Positions 48,338 through 60,655 of a DNA stretch of 64,000 nucleotides are shown here, piece by piece. The notes beneath the pieces were generated by a model. It searched no databases. It was not told the DNA's origin and was given only the letters and a program-made list of their open reading frames with translations. The position numbers and the translations under genes are program-made. Source of the stretch: an uncultured Gammaproteobacteria bacterium (GTDB taxonomy: Bacteria > Pseudomonadota > Gammaproteobacteria > Pseudomonadales > Pseudohongiellaceae). Numbering within the stretch: the first letter of the stretch is position 1; the number at the start of each line of letters is the position of its first letter. Location of the stretch: the NCBI GenBank assembly GCA_913061515.1, contig CAJXSF010000013.1, forward strand, positions 1 through 64,000. The letters are read 5' to 3'.

Positions 48338-49240
48338 ATGACGTCGAAGAAAAAACTGGGAAGAGGGTTAGATGCGCTATTGGGCGGGAGTAAACCTAAA
48401 GCACCTGCTGCTCTAGGAGACTTGCCTGCACTAAGTACTCAAACAAAAGAGAAAGACAAAGATGGTACTTTGCGCAATATTCCAGTTGATCTGATACAAC
48501 GAGGAAAATATCAACCTCGGACAGACATGCATGAAGAGGCTCTGCAAAATTTAGCCGCCTCTATTAAAGCGCAAGGCGTTATGCAGCCCATCGTACTGCG
48601 TCCTATTTCCGATACCCGTTATGAAATTATCGCCGGTGAGCGACGCTGGCGCGCGACGCAAATAGCGGGGCTGGACACAATTCCGGCCATCATCAAGCCG
48701 GTCTCCGATGAAAATGCCATAGCAATGGCATTAATTGAGAATATTCAACGGGAGAATCTCAATCCCATTGAAGAGGCAATGGCGTTAAAACGGCTACAAG
48801 AAGAATTTGAGCTGACTCAGCAAGAAGTCGCTGATGCCGTTGGCCGCTCGCGTGCCTCGGTTACAAACCTGCTGCGTTTGATTTCACTGACCCCAGACGT
48901 TCGTCTAATGTTGGAGCATGGTGATCTAGAGATGGGCCATGCGCGTGCTTTATTGTCGCTTTCTGAGGCTCAACAAAGCGAGGCAGCCCAGCTGGTGGTG
49001 GGCAAAGGCTTGTCAGTAAGGCAGACAGAAGCACTGGCTAGAAAGCTTTTAAGTGACGATGGGCAAGCGAAAAAACCCACAAACGTCAGCGATCCAGATA
49101 TCCGCAAACTAGAAGAAACACTCTCCGAAACCCTAGGCGCAAAGGTCCAAATCCTGCATACAGAAAAGGGTGCAGGCAAATTGACATTGAAATACAACAG
49201 CCTAGACGAACTAGATGGCATCCTCGCGCATATAAAATGA
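48338..49240 (+). CDS. parB: Chromosome partitioning protein ParB (Spo0J)
   Basis: ParB binds parS and spreads as a CTP-dependent clamp. The 300-residue protein has RGLDALLGG at the N-terminus, the ParB/Srx domain with GERRWRA near 108 (the CTP-binding arginine patch), a helix-turn-helix TQQEVADAVGRSRASVTNLLRL near 165 and a C-terminal dimerisation domain. The parS sites in recF fit its expected targets. It follows parA by 18 bases. The atp promoter lies just past its stop. Confidence 0.98.
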   Translation: MTSKKKLGRGLDALLGGSKPKAPAALGDLPALSTQTKEKDKDGTLRNIPVDLIQRGKYQPRTDMHEEALQNLAASIKAQGVMQPIVLRPISDTRYEIIAGERRWRATQIAGLDTIPAIIKPVSDENAIAMALIENIQRENLNPIEEAMALKRLQEEFELTQQEVADAVGRSRASVTNLLRLISLTPDVRLMLEHGDLEMGHARALLSLSEAQQSEAAQLVVGKGLSVRQTEALARKLLSDDGQAKKPTNVSDPDIRKLEETLSETLGAKVQILHTEKGAGKLTLKYNSLDELDGILAHIK

Positions 49241-49252
49241 GCGCAAGTGATG

Positions 49253-49281
49253 TTGATTAGAGCCATCAAACTCCCTATAAT
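49253..49281 (+). promoter_or_regulatory. Promoter of the ATP synthase operon
   Basis: TTGATT (49253-49258) and a perfect TATAAT (49276-49281) are separated by 17 bases. Transcription would start near 49288, about 55 bases before the atpI GTG. This placement makes a TTG start at 49290 unlikely. Confidence 0.8.
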
Positions 49282-49343
49282 GCGACGCTTTGGATGGCAG
49301 CGAAGGCGCCACAAAGAGCGCGTTAAGGAAACTTAACTACATC

Positions 49344-49727
49344 GTGTCGACCATTAAAGCTCCTCCCATCTATAAGATAATAGCCAGCCAGTTAATTGCT
49401 GTTGGTGTCATAACAACAGTCGGATACACGACGCTGGGCTGGATAAGTGCTTACTCTTTGCTATTAGGTGGCTTGATTTGCGCAATACCGAATGCTTATT
49501 TCACAATAAAAGCGTTTCGGTATAGAGGTGCGAGAGCAGCACAGAGAATTGTCAGAGCGTTTTATGTCGGAGAGGCCGTCAAGATTTCATTGATGTGCGC
49601 CGGTTTTGCTTTGAGTTTTGTTTATGTCGAGCCTTTAAGCTCACGAGCACTGTTTGCAGGGTTCATTTTGGTATACATAACCGGTTTGCTGGCAACTTCT
49701 CAGCTAATCGATAAAACGAAAAACTAA
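49344..49727 (+). CDS. atpI: ATP synthase subunit I (AtpI)
   Basis: A 127-residue protein with four predicted membrane helices that aids assembly of the c-ring. It is the usual first gene of the atp operon. I placed the start at GTG 49344 because the promoter at 49253-49281 would start transcription about 49288; the longer frame from the TTG at 49290 would leave no leader. An AAGGA lies 14 bases upstream, a little far. Family assignment rests on size, helices and position. Confidence 0.85.
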   Translation: MSTIKAPPIYKIIASQLIAVGVITTVGYTTLGWISAYSLLLGGLICAIPNAYFTIKAFRYRGARAAQRIVRAFYVGEAVKISLMCAGFALSFVYVEPLSSRALFAGFILVYITGLLATSQLIDKTKN

Positions 49728-49749
49728 CACAGTGAATTCAAAAGACTAA

Positions 49750-50598
<849 letters not shown>

Positions 50599-50645
50599 AC
50601 CCTTTAATCACAACTGTGATCCTTTTGTAAAACTTGGAGATAAAA

Positions 50646-50888
50646 ATGGAAACTGTACAGGCTTTTTCTTTGATCGCTGCTGCCATCATTTTCGGCATCA
50701 GTGGTGCTGGCACCGCTGTAGCGTTCGGTAACCTAGGTGGCAAACTGATTGAAAGCTCAGCACGTCAGCCAGAATTGGCCCCTAAACTGCAAACTCAGTT
50801 CTTCTTGGTTGCAGCATTCGTGGACGTTATCTCCATCATCGGTGTTGGTATGGCGTTCCTGTTCATTTTCGCGAACCCATTCGTTTAA
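50646..50888 (+). CDS. atpE: ATP synthase subunit c
   Basis: An 80-residue two-helix lipoprotein-like subunit of the rotor ring. The loop ARQPE near residue 39 is the conserved polar loop and the ion-carrying residue is Asp60 (FVDVISII), as in proton-driven enzymes rather than the Glu of sodium types. GGAG upstream of the ATG at 50646. It lies between atpB and atpF in the standard order. Confidence 0.98.
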   Translation: METVQAFSLIAAAIIFGISGAGTAVAFGNLGGKLIESSARQPELAPKLQTQFFLVAAFVDVISIIGVGMAFLFIFANPFV

Positions 50889-50956
50889 GATCGAACGGAT
50901 AGTCGGGCGGTTAGCTTTTAGAAGTTAACGACAACTATTTATTTTGAGGTACCTGC

Positions 50957-51427
50957 ATGAATCTCAACGCAACCATAATCGGACAATCGATTGCATTCTT
51001 CGTATTCGTCTGGTTTTGCATGAAATATGTCTGGCCTCCGATCACTGCCATATTGGAAGAGCGCCAGAAGAAAATCGCAGACGGACTCGAAGCAGCTGAT
51101 CGAGCACAACGTGATTTGAATCTTGCGCAAAACAAAGCGGCAGACGAATTGCGTGAAGCCAAGCAGCAAGGTGCTGAGTTAATCGAGCAAGCTAACAAGC
51201 GCGCTAATCAAATCGTCGAAGAGGCGAAAGATAAAGCACGCGAAGAAGGCCAACGATTAATCTCTGGTGCTAAAGCTGAAATAGAAATGGAGCTACAAAG
51301 AGCGAAAGAAGATCTTCGTGCTCAAGTAGCGGCTATAGCTGTAGCTGGCGCTGAAAAGATTCTGGAATCCTCGATCGATCAGGCGGCTAACGAAGAGCTA
51401 ATGAAGAAGCTCGCATCTGAGCTATAA
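50957..51427 (+). CDS. atpF: ATP synthase subunit b
   Basis: A 156-residue stator subunit with one N-terminal membrane helix and a long Ala/Glu/Lys/Arg-rich coiled coil that joins F1 to Fo. The start [29 protein letters not shown] is typical. It follows atpE and precedes atpH. Length equals the E. coli protein. Confidence 0.97.
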   Translation: MNLNATIIGQSIAFFVFVWFCMKYVWPPITAILEERQKKIADGLEAADRAQRDLNLAQNKAADELREAKQQGAELIEQANKRANQIVEEAKDKAREEGQRLISGAKAEIEMELQRAKEDLRAQVAAIAVAGAEKILESSIDQAANEELMKKLASEL

Positions 51428-51441
51428 AAGGCGATAAGTAA

Positions 51442-51978
51442 ATGGCAGAGTCAATTACATTAGCCAGACCGTATGCGAAGGCAACTTTCGAAGTTGCTTT
51501 GGCTGCGAACGAGCTGAGTGCCTGGTCACAGGCACTAAAGTTACTGGCAAGCGTGGCAAAGAGTGAACAGGTGAGTAGATTTTTACTCTCGCCTTCGCTT
51601 ACTGCACAGCAACAAGCAGACACGCTGATCCAGATTTGCGGTGACGAGCTTTCGCCAAAAGCGCATAAGCTAGTTCACTTACTCGCTGAAAATAAGCGTC
51701 TCGTTTTAGTAGGAGAAATCTCCGAACTATTTGAAGCGTTGAAAGCGAATCAAGAGCAGACAGTCGATGTTGAACTGTCTACCGCTTTTGAACTGAACCA
51801 AGAAGTTGTGAACAAAATTACCCAGGCACTCAAGACTCGCTTGAACAGAGAGATCAATTTGCAAACGCGAGTTGATCAGTATCTGATCGGTGGCGCAGTC
51901 ATACGCGCAGGCGATACCGTTATCGATAGCTCTGTCCGGGGAAAATTGACCAAATTAGCCGAAGCAATGAATTCCTAG
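51442..51978 (+). CDS. atpH: ATP synthase subunit delta
   Basis: A 178-residue stator protein linking the b subunits to F1. It has an N-terminal six-helix domain starting [14 protein letters not shown] and the C-terminal [24 protein letters not shown] motif typical of delta/OSCP. It is 14 bases after atpF and 25 before atpA. Confidence 0.97.
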   Translation: MAESITLARPYAKATFEVALAANELSAWSQALKLLASVAKSEQVSRFLLSPSLTAQQQADTLIQICGDELSPKAHKLVHLLAENKRLVLVGEISELFEALKANQEQTVDVELSTAFELNQEVVNKITQALKTRLNREINLQTRVDQYLIGGAVIRAGDTVIDSSVRGKLTKLAEAMNS

Positions 51979-52003
51979 AAAAACTGGGAATGAGGGAAAA
52001 AGC

Positions 52004-53548
52004 ATGCAACAACTGAATCCATCAGAAATCAGTGAAATCATTAAGCAGCGTATCGACAATCTCGATGTTTCCGTGCAAGCGAAAAACGAAGGCACGATCG
52101 TCAGCGTTTCGGACGGTATTATCCGCATCCACGGCCTAGCTGACGTGATGTATGGTGAGATGATCGAATTCGACGGCGGCGTTTTCGGAATGGCGTTGAA
52201 CCTAGAGCGAGATTCAGTGGGCGCGGTAGTTCTTGGTGACTACAAAACTTTAGCAGAAGGGCAAACAGCTCGCTGTACTAAACGTATTCTTGAAGTGCCT
52301 GTTGGTCCTGAGTTGGAAGGTCGCGTTGTCGACGCACTCGGTAAGCCAATCGACGGTAAAGGCGCAGTCAACGCAAAACTAAGCTCTCCAGTAGAGAAAG
52401 TGGCGCCAGGTGTAATTGCACGTCAATCAGTTGATCAGCCAGTACAAACTGGTTTGAAAGCGATCGATGCGATGGTACCGATTGGTCGAGGCCAGCGTGA
52501 GTTGATCATTGGTGACCGTCAGGTTGGTAAAACGGCTGTAGCCGTGGACGCGATCATTAACCAAAAAGGCAAAAACGTTAAGTGTGTGTACGTTGCAATC
52601 GGACAGAAGCAATCGTCTATTGCGAACGTAGTACGTAAATTAGAAGAGCACGGCGCAATGGAGTACACCATTGTTGTTGCTGCAAGTGCTTCTGATCCTG
52701 CCTCTATGCAGTTCATCGCTCCTTACGCGGGTTGCTCGATGGGCGAGTACTATCGTGACCGCGGCGAAGACGCATTGATCATCTATGATGATTTGACTAA
52801 ACAAGCATGGGCTTACCGTCAAATCTCCTTGTTGCTACGTCGTCCACCTGGTCGTGAAGCTTACCCTGGTGACGTATTCTATTTGCACTCACGTCTACTA
52901 GAGCGTGCATCACGTGTAAACGCTGAATACGTAGAAAAGTTCACCAACGGTGAAGTGAAAGGCAAAACTGGTTCGTTGACGGCATTGCCAATCATTGAAA
53001 CACAAGCTGGTGACGTATCTGCATTCGTACCAACTAACGTAATTTCGATTACAGACGGGCAGATCTTCCTAGAGTCAGACTTGTTCAACTCTGGTATCCG
53101 TCCTGCGATCAACGCTGGTCTGTCTGTATCGCGTGTAGGTGGTGCAGCACAAACTAAGATCATTAAGAAGTTGGGTGGTGGTATTCGTATCGCATTGGCA
53201 CAGTATCGTGAGCTTGCAGCATTTGCTCAGTTCGCCTCTGACCTAGACGAATCGACACGCGCCCAGTTAGAGCACGGTCAACGTGTAACAGAGCTAATGA
53301 AACAGTCTCAGTACTCACCACTTTCAGTGGCAGAGATGGGTCTAGTTTTGTTCGCGGCTAACGAAGGCTTCTTGAAAGACGTTGAACTAGACAAGATCGT
53401 AGCATTTGAAAAAGCGCTACTTTCCTATGCAAACAGCGAACATGCTGCAATGCTAGCGTCTATCAACGAGAAAGGTGATTTCAACGACGATATCGCAGCA
53501 CAACTAAAAGCGACTATTGAGAAGTTTAAGTCTACCCAGACCTGGTAA
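52004..53548 (+). CDS. atpA: ATP synthase subunit alpha
   Basis: The 514-residue non-catalytic nucleotide-binding subunit of F1. It shows [19 protein letters not shown] (Walker A) near residue 160, [41 protein letters not shown] near 260 and [17 protein letters not shown] near 365 with the catalytic arginine. Length and motifs are canonical. It is followed by atpG. Confidence 0.99.
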   Translation: MQQLNPSEISEIIKQRIDNLDVSVQAKNEGTIVSVSDGIIRIHGLADVMYGEMIEFDGGVFGMALNLERDSVGAVVLGDYKTLAEGQTARCTKRILEVPVGPELEGRVVDALGKPIDGKGAVNAKLSSPVEKVAPGVIARQSVDQPVQTGLKAIDAMVPIGRGQRELIIGDRQVGKTAVAVDAIINQKGKNVKCVYVAIGQKQSSIANVVRKLEEHGAMEYTIVVAASASDPASMQFIAPYAGCSMGEYYRDRGEDALIIYDDLTKQAWAYRQISLLLRRPPGREAYPGDVFYLHSRLLERASRVNAEYVEKFTNGEVKGKTGSLTALPIIETQAGDVSAFVPTNVISITDGQIFLESDLFNSGIRPAINAGLSVSRVGGAAQTKIIKKLGGGIRIALAQYRELAAFAQFASDLDESTRAQLEHGQRVTELMKQSQYSPLSVAEMGLVLFAANEGFLKDVELDKIVAFEKALLSYANSEHAAMLASINEKGDFNDDIAAQLKATIEKFKSTQTW

Positions 53549-53569
53549 TTGATATTTAAACGGTGAGAT

Positions 53570-54430
53570 ATGGCTGTTGGCAAAGAGATTAGAACAAAGA
53601 TCTCCAGCATTAAGAATACACAGAAGATTACCAGCGCAATGGAGATGGTGGCTGCGAGCAAAATGCGCAAAGCCCAGGATCGCATGGAGCTAGGTAAGCC
53701 TTACGCGAAACGTATACGTGACGTGATAGGCCATGTGGCGAATGCAACACCTGAATACCACCACGTTTATTTCAATGAGCGTGAAGTTAAGAACGTTGGA
53801 TACATCGTTGTATCTTCCGATCGCGGTTTGTGTGGTGGCCTAAACATTAACGTCTTTAAGGCGACAGTTAAGGCAATGTCAGAGTGGAAGCAAAAGAGTG
53901 TGGGTGTTGAGTTTTGTGCCATTGGTGCGAAAGCCACTTCTTTCTTCAATAACTATGGCGGCAATGTTGTTGCGTCTATTCGCGGAATCGGTGAAGCGCC
54001 GAAAGTGGAAGACGTTATCGGCGCTGTGAAAGTCATGTTAGACAAGTTCGCCAACGGTGACATAGACAAGCTCTATATCGTTGGCAATGAATTTGTAAAC
54101 ACAATGGTGCAGTCTCCGACAGTAGACCAGTTATTACCACTTGAAGCGTCGCAAGACAAAGCATTTAAGTATCACTGGGATTATATATACGAGCCAGAGC
54201 CACAAGAGTTGTTAGACGCATTGCTCGGGCGCTACATCGAGTCGCAAGTTTACCAAGCCGTTGTAGAAAACAATGCTTGTGAACAAGCCGCTCGCATGAT
54301 GGCTATGAAGAATGCCACGGATAACGCTGGCGACATTATCGAAGACCTTGGTTTGATTTATAACAAGGCTCGACAAGCATCAATTACGCAGGAGCTTTCT
54401 GAAATTGTAAGTGGTGCAGCAGCGGTATAA
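53570..54430 (+). CDS. atpG: ATP synthase subunit gamma
   Basis: The 286-residue central rotor shaft. The N-terminus [32 protein letters not shown] and the C-terminus [42 protein letters not shown] are diagnostic, forming the coiled coil within the alpha/beta ring. [11 protein letters not shown] near 83 is conserved. Confidence 0.99.
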   Translation: MAVGKEIRTKISSIKNTQKITSAMEMVAASKMRKAQDRMELGKPYAKRIRDVIGHVANATPEYHHVYFNEREVKNVGYIVVSSDRGLCGGLNINVFKATVKAMSEWKQKSVGVEFCAIGAKATSFFNNYGGNVVASIRGIGEAPKVEDVIGAVKVMLDKFANGDIDKLYIVGNEFVNTMVQSPTVDQLLPLEASQDKAFKYHWDYIYEPEPQELLDALLGRYIESQVYQAVVENNACEQAARMMAMKNATDNAGDIIEDLGLIYNKARQASITQELSEIVSGAAAV

Positions 54431-54503
54431 CGCGGCGCGGTGCAATTGGAAAGCAAACATTTAGTAAAAAAGAATTCAGCTAGATATTGGATTTAGACCT
54501 TAA

Positions 54504-55913
<1,410 letters not shown>

Positions 55914-55941
55914 TTGTTAAACGCTAAAAGAGAGCTATGAA

Positions 55942-56355
55942 ATGGCTATGACTATGCACTGCGACATCGTAAGCGCTGAAGAGAGTATCTTTAGTGGATT
56001 GGTCGAGATTCTGGTCGCAACCGGCACATTGGGTGATCTAGGTATTGCACCTGGTCACGCACCACTACTGACTGCCCTGATCCCAGGGCCAGTACGTGTT
56101 GTGTTACAAGACGGTTCTGAGCAGATCTACTATGTTTCTGGTGGTTTTCTTGAAGTGCAAAGCGGTGTGGTCACCGTATTGGCGGATACAGCATTGCGTG
56201 CTGACGATGTTAATGAAGCGGCTGCATTGCAAGCAATTGAAGACGCTAATGACGCTATCGCGAATAAGGATTCGGAATTCGAATACTCACGCGCAGCGAC
56301 TCAACTAGCTGAAGCGGCAGCCCAACTGCGTGCATTGCGACAAATTCGCAAATAA
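55942..56355 (+). CDS. atpC: ATP synthase subunit epsilon
   Basis: A 137-residue regulatory subunit with the N-terminal beta-sandwich ([42 protein letters not shown]) and a C-terminal helical hairpin that can inhibit the enzyme. It is the last gene of the atp operon, with a strong terminator 22 bases later. Confidence 0.98.
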   Translation: MAMTMHCDIVSAEESIFSGLVEILVATGTLGDLGIAPGHAPLLTALIPGPVRVVLQDGSEQIYYVSGGFLEVQSGVVTVLADTALRADDVNEAAALQAIEDANDAIANKDSEFEYSRAATQLAEAAAQLRALRQIRK

Positions 56356-56376
56356 GCGCAGCGCTAGTTGATCGAT

Positions 56377-56407
56377 AAAAAGGGTAGCTTAGGCTACCCT
56401 TTTTTTA
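56377..56407 (+). terminator. Terminator of the atp operon
   Basis: AAAAAGGGTAGC pairs with GCTACCCTTTTT around a TTAG loop and is followed by more T residues, a textbook rho-independent terminator. Its core lies at 56381-56400. Confidence 0.95.
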
Positions 56408-56500
56408 TGTCCCACAAAAAGCAAGTCACCAGTAAGCCATAAACTCGGTTAAACTACGTGCAGTTATGGCAATCGATCATAGATGCTAGGAGCAAAACCA

Positions 56501-57865
56501 ATGAACACCCTAGAAGTTGTCATCCTTGCTGCAGGCAAAGGCACGCGGATGTATTCAGACACTCCAAAGGTCTTGCATAAGATTGGGGGTAAGGCCTTAA
56601 TTGCCCATGTCATTCAATCGGCACAAGACATCGACGCTAGGGCGATTCACGTAGTCGTAGGTTTTGGTGGCGAACAAGTAAAACAGCAAATCCACGGTGA
56701 CAATATCAAATGGGCAGTACAAGCCGAACAACTTGGTACTGGTCACGCCGTAGCGCAAGCGCTTCCACAAATCGATCAAGAAAGTATCGTATTAGTACTA
56801 TACGGTGATGTGCCACTCATTAGGCATGAAACTCTGCGAGAACTGGTAAAATCATGCAATGCCGATTCACTCGCATTGCTGACTGTAAACAGCAGCAATC
56901 CTAGCGGACTAGGTCGTATCATTCGCAATGATCAGCAACAGGCAGTGGCGATAGTAGAAGAAAAAGACGCAAGTTCCAGCCAAAAGCAAATCAAAGAAAC
57001 GAATAGCGGAATTTTGGCAGCCCCGGCAAAGAGATTGGCGCAATGGTTAACAGCATTAAGCCCAAAGAATGCCCAAGGTGAGTATTACTTAACTGACATC
57101 ATTGCAATGGCAGTAGAAGATAATTGCACCGTGGAAACATTAACTTTAGATGATGAGTTAGAAGTGCTCGGTGTTAATAACAAAGTTCAGCTCGCACAAT
57201 TAGAAAGGCATTATCAACGCAGGAAATCTGCAGAGTTATTGCGCTCTGGTGTCACGCTATTTGATCCAAGCCGTATAGATATTCGCGGCCACCTTGAGTG
57301 TGGAAAAGATGTTGAGATTGATATTAATACGATATTCGAAGGAACAGTAAGTCTAGGCAATAATGTACGAATTGGCCCTAATGTAGTAATCAAAGATTCG
57401 GTAATCGGGGATAATACGCAAGTCTTCGCCAATAGCCATATTGAAGAAAGCACAGTAGCTAACAGTTGTTCTATAGGTCCATTCGCAAGATTAAGAGCCG
57501 GAACGCACCTAAACAATAGTTCCAAAATAGGCAATTTTGTAGAAACTAAAAAAGCAAATATTGGTAAAGGGTCTAAGGTCAATCACCTAAGTTATGTCGG
57601 CGATGCGATTGTTGGTGAGAACGTCAATATCGGCGCAGGCACAATATTTTGCAATTATGATGGCGTAAATAAATTTCAAACACGCGTGCACGATAGCGTA
57701 TTCATTGGCTCAAATTCAGCGCTAGTGGCCCCTGTTCAGATAGGCAAAGGCGCATCAATTGGGGCTGGCTCTACTGTGACTAAAGACGTCGGTGAAAACG
57801 AGCTGGCAGTCGCGCGAGCTCGTCAACGGAATATAGACGGTTGGAAGAGACCCGAGAAAAAATAA
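56501..57865 (+). CDS. glmU: Bifunctional UDP-N-acetylglucosamine pyrophosphorylase/GlcN-1-P acetyltransferase
   Basis: It acetylates glucosamine-1-phosphate and joins it to UTP to make UDP-GlcNAc. The 454-residue protein has the pyrophosphorylase domain with VILAAGKGTRM near 7 and LYGDVPLI near 101, and the left-handed beta-helix acetyltransferase domain (about 250-454) with RIGPNVVIKDS, ETKKA near 348, HLSYVGDA and FCNYDGVNK. I chose the ATG at 56501, with AGGAG upstream. It is followed 17 bases later by glmS, which provides its substrate precursor. Confidence 0.97.
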   Translation: MNTLEVVILAAGKGTRMYSDTPKVLHKIGGKALIAHVIQSAQDIDARAIHVVVGFGGEQVKQQIHGDNIKWAVQAEQLGTGHAVAQALPQIDQESIVLVLYGDVPLIRHETLRELVKSCNADSLALLTVNSSNPSGLGRIIRNDQQQAVAIVEEKDASSSQKQIKETNSGILAAPAKRLAQWLTALSPKNAQGEYYLTDIIAMAVEDNCTVETLTLDDELEVLGVNNKVQLAQLERHYQRRKSAELLRSGVTLFDPSRIDIRGHLECGKDVEIDINTIFEGTVSLGNNVRIGPNVVIKDSVIGDNTQVFANSHIEESTVANSCSIGPFARLRAGTHLNNSSKIGNFVETKKANIGKGSKVNHLSYVGDAIVGENVNIGAGTIFCNYDGVNKFQTRVHDSVFIGSNSALVAPVQIGKGASIGAGSTVTKDVGENELAVARARQRNIDGWKRPEKK

Positions 57866-57882
57866 AGGCTCAGGAGAATAGT

Positions 57883-59718
57883 ATGTGTGGAATAGTAGGC
57901 GCCGTGGCGCAAAGGGATGTATCCGGAATTCTTCTAGAAGGCTTGAGACGTCTTGAGTACCGAGGCTATGACTCTGCCGGTATGGCGCTATTGAACAAGC
58001 AAGACAATTCCGTTGACTGCATTAAAGCCCTGGGCAAAGTTGAAAAACTGGCCCAGTCCATGAGCAAACGCGAATTCGAAGGCCATATCGGCATCGCCCA
58101 TACTCGTTGGGCCACTCATGGCGTTCCAAGTGAAAAGAATGCCCACCCGCACCTATCCGATGACGACATAGCCTTAGTACATAATGGTATTATTGAAAAC
58201 CACGCTGTACTACGTGAGCAGTTAATCAAAGATGGCTATGCCTTCCAATCAGATACTGATACAGAAGTGGTTGTTCATCTAATCAAGCAGCAATGCAAAG
58301 ATAATGGCCACAATCTTTTAGACGCGGTCAAAGAAACAATCAAGAAACTCCATGGTGCCTATGGTCTCTGTGTTATCTCGAGCAATGAGCCCGATAAGAT
58401 AATTGTGGCCCGTAGTGGCAGCCCTCTTGTTATTGGCGTGGGAATTGGTGAAAATTTTATTGCGTCCGATGCTTTAGCGCTTGGCCAAGTTACCGATAGG
58501 TTCATCTACCTTGAAGAAGGTGATGTGGCTGAACTAAGCCTTAAAAATATCCGCATATGGAACGCTGGCAAGAAAGTCACAAGGCCTACAACTCATATTG
58601 CTAGCGAAGTGGCAGAAGTTGAAAAAGGCGAGTTTGGTCACTTTATGCTTAAAGAGATCTACGAGCAGCCAAAAGTGATCCGCGACACCTTAAGTGGCCG
58701 AGTGAGTGATACCCATGTGCTAGAAGAAGCTTTTGGTGTGAAAGCCAAGGCCATCTTTGATCAAGTAAAAAGCGTACAGATAGTGGCATGTGGCACTAGC
58801 TTTCACGCCGCGATGATCACCAAGTATTGGCTGGAAAACATCGCAAAAATTTCCTGTTCTGTCGATATCGCCAGCGATTATCGCTACCGTAATATCATTG
58901 CTCAGCCTGGCTCGCTATTTGTCACCATTTCTCAATCGGGCGAGACCGCAGATACCTTGGCAGCCCTTCGATACTCGCGTGAACTTAATTATGTAGGCCG
59001 TTTGGCAATCTGCAATGTCGCGACAAGCTCGCTAGTGCGCGAATCAGATTTCTGCTTGCTCACTACTGCCGGAAGAGAAATAGGCGTGGCGTCTACCAAA
59101 GCATTCACTACACAATTATGTGCACTACTTTTGATGACACTGGTAGTGGCGCGTCGCAATGGTATGCCTGAAGAGGTGGAACTAAAACACGTCAAAGCCT
59201 TGAACGAATTGCCTGATTTGGTGGCGAAGACACTCAAGCTTGATGATGAAATCAAAGAGTTGTCTCGCAATTTGATCGACAAGAATCATGCACTATTCCT
59301 TGGTCGCGGAATTCAATACCCTGTTGCAAAAGAGGGTGCGCTAAAACTTAAAGAGATCTCATACATACACGCTGAAGCCTATCCTGCAGGTGAGTTAAAA
59401 CACGGCCCACTAGCATTAGTCGATGATAAGATGCCCATTATTGCGGTAGCACCAAACGATGAATTGCTCGGAAAATTACGGGGCAATCTAGCAGAGGTGA
59501 GCGCAAGGGGCGGAAAGCTTTTCGTCTTCGCCGATGAAAGTGCAGGTTTCGAGAATGACAGTAATTGCAATGTTGTTAATGTGCCGTCCATTCCAGAAAT
59601 ACTAGCCCCCATTGTGTACACGATTCCATTGCAGCTGCTTTCCTATCATGTCGCAATCTTCAAAGGCACCGATGTAGACCATCCTCGTAATTTGGCAAAG
59701 TCGGTCACTGTTGAATAA
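57883..59718 (+). CDS. glmS: Glutamine-fructose-6-phosphate aminotransferase
   Basis: It makes glucosamine-6-phosphate from fructose-6-phosphate and glutamine, the entry step to cell-wall amino sugars. The ATG at 57883 gives the mature Cys1 nucleophile as MCGIVGA. The 611-residue protein has the Ntn glutaminase domain, with GIAHTRWATHG near 72 and HNGIIENH near 100, and two SIS domains with CGTSFHAA near 305, SQSGETADTL near 350 and the C-terminal KSVTVE. No glmS ribozyme is seen, as expected in Gram-negatives. Confidence 0.98.
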   Translation: MCGIVGAVAQRDVSGILLEGLRRLEYRGYDSAGMALLNKQDNSVDCIKALGKVEKLAQSMSKREFEGHIGIAHTRWATHGVPSEKNAHPHLSDDDIALVHNGIIENHAVLREQLIKDGYAFQSDTDTEVVVHLIKQQCKDNGHNLLDAVKETIKKLHGAYGLCVISSNEPDKIIVARSGSPLVIGVGIGENFIASDALALGQVTDRFIYLEEGDVAELSLKNIRIWNAGKKVTRPTTHIASEVAEVEKGEFGHFMLKEIYEQPKVIRDTLSGRVSDTHVLEEAFGVKAKAIFDQVKSVQIVACGTSFHAAMITKYWLENIAKISCSVDIASDYRYRNIIAQPGSLFVTISQSGETADTLAALRYSRELNYVGRLAICNVATSSLVRESDFCLLTTAGREIGVASTKAFTTQLCALLLMTLVVARRNGMPEEVELKHVKALNELPDLVAKTLKLDDEIKELSRNLIDKNHALFLGRGIQYPVAKEGALKLKEISYIHAEAYPAGELKHGPLALVDDKMPIIAVAPNDELLGKLRGNLAEVSARGGKLFVFADESAGFENDSNCNVVNVPSIPEILAPIVYTIPLQLLSYHVAIFKGTDVDHPRNLAKSVTVE

Positions 59719-59734
59719 AGGCGAATAGGAACCA

Positions 59735-60544
59735 TTGAAGAAACACTTGATCAAAGCGCTCTCGAATATATTTCCTGAAACGTTTACCAATATCGCCTAC
59801 GACAAACTCGCGAATCCGCAGAGGATGAAACTGCGCGATCACGAACTTGTTGTATTAGATACAGCAAAGCAGCGCGATATTGCATTCAAGGGTTTTCAGA
59901 TTCGCACCTATGAGTGGGAAGGTGAGGGCGAGGCTGTTCTGTTGATTCATGGTTGGGAGGGCCAGGCAGGAAACTTCAGTGACCTAATAGAAAAACTGCT
60001 CAGCAAAGGCATGCGCGTTTATGCCTTCGATGCCCCCGCCCATGGTTATAGCAGCAAGGGCGAAACCAGCCCCTTAGAGTTCGCGCAGTTGGTGGCGCAT
60101 TTGCTCTTTGAGTTGAAGGTGCAGCGCTGTATTTCCCATTCCTTTGGTGGTGTTGCAGTCACTTATGCCCTTTTTCACAATAAAACTCTGTCTTTAGAGA
60201 AATTAGCGCTGATCACGACGCCAGACCGCTTTTCAGAACGAATTAGCGATGTTGCCGATCGTGTTGGGGTGTCCCAAAAGGTTCTGCAACGGCTATTAAA
60301 GCGTATGGAAGACATGAACGTGGACGTCTCTAGCCTCAATGTGAGTGATTTCGTCAAACAAATAAATGTTTCTAAGGCTTTGATTTTGCATGATATTAAT
60401 GACAAGGTGTTGCCGTTTGAGCAATCACGTAATGTCCATCTGAACTGGCCGCAATCACGTCTTATTGAGGTCGAAGGAACCGGGCATTTTAGGATTCTGA
60501 GAACCGAATCAGTGCTTGATCAAATAGTGGATTTCATCGCTTGA
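59735..60544 (+). CDS. Alpha/beta hydrolase with variant nucleophile elbow
   Basis: A 269-residue alpha/beta hydrolase of unknown substrate. It has LLIHGWEGQ (oxyanion region) near 70, FDAPAHGYSSKG near 98, a nucleophile elbow SHSFGG near 136 where the usual first glycine of GxSxG is serine, a candidate acid in HDINDK near 223 and the catalytic histidine in GTGHFRIL near 248. It starts with TTG at 59735 with AGGA upstream, 16 bases after glmS, so it may be cotranscribed. No signal peptide is seen. The substrate cannot be told. Confidence 0.82.
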   Translation: MKKHLIKALSNIFPETFTNIAYDKLANPQRMKLRDHELVVLDTAKQRDIAFKGFQIRTYEWEGEGEAVLLIHGWEGQAGNFSDLIEKLLSKGMRVYAFDAPAHGYSSKGETSPLEFAQLVAHLLFELKVQRCISHSFGGVAVTYALFHNKTLSLEKLALITTPDRFSERISDVADRVGVSQKVLQRLLKRMEDMNVDVSSLNVSDFVKQINVSKALILHDINDKVLPFEQSRNVHLNWPQSRLIEVEGTGHFRILRTESVLDQIVDFIA

Positions 60545-60655
60545 TGGCTTGCAACTTGATCTGCTGCAAAGCCAATGGTCAAAGCGGTTGAGGGGGTCTC
60601 GGGCGATAGTGTAGTATTGGCCTCCTTAGTTTTCTGGAGCTCTTCACCCCCCTGT

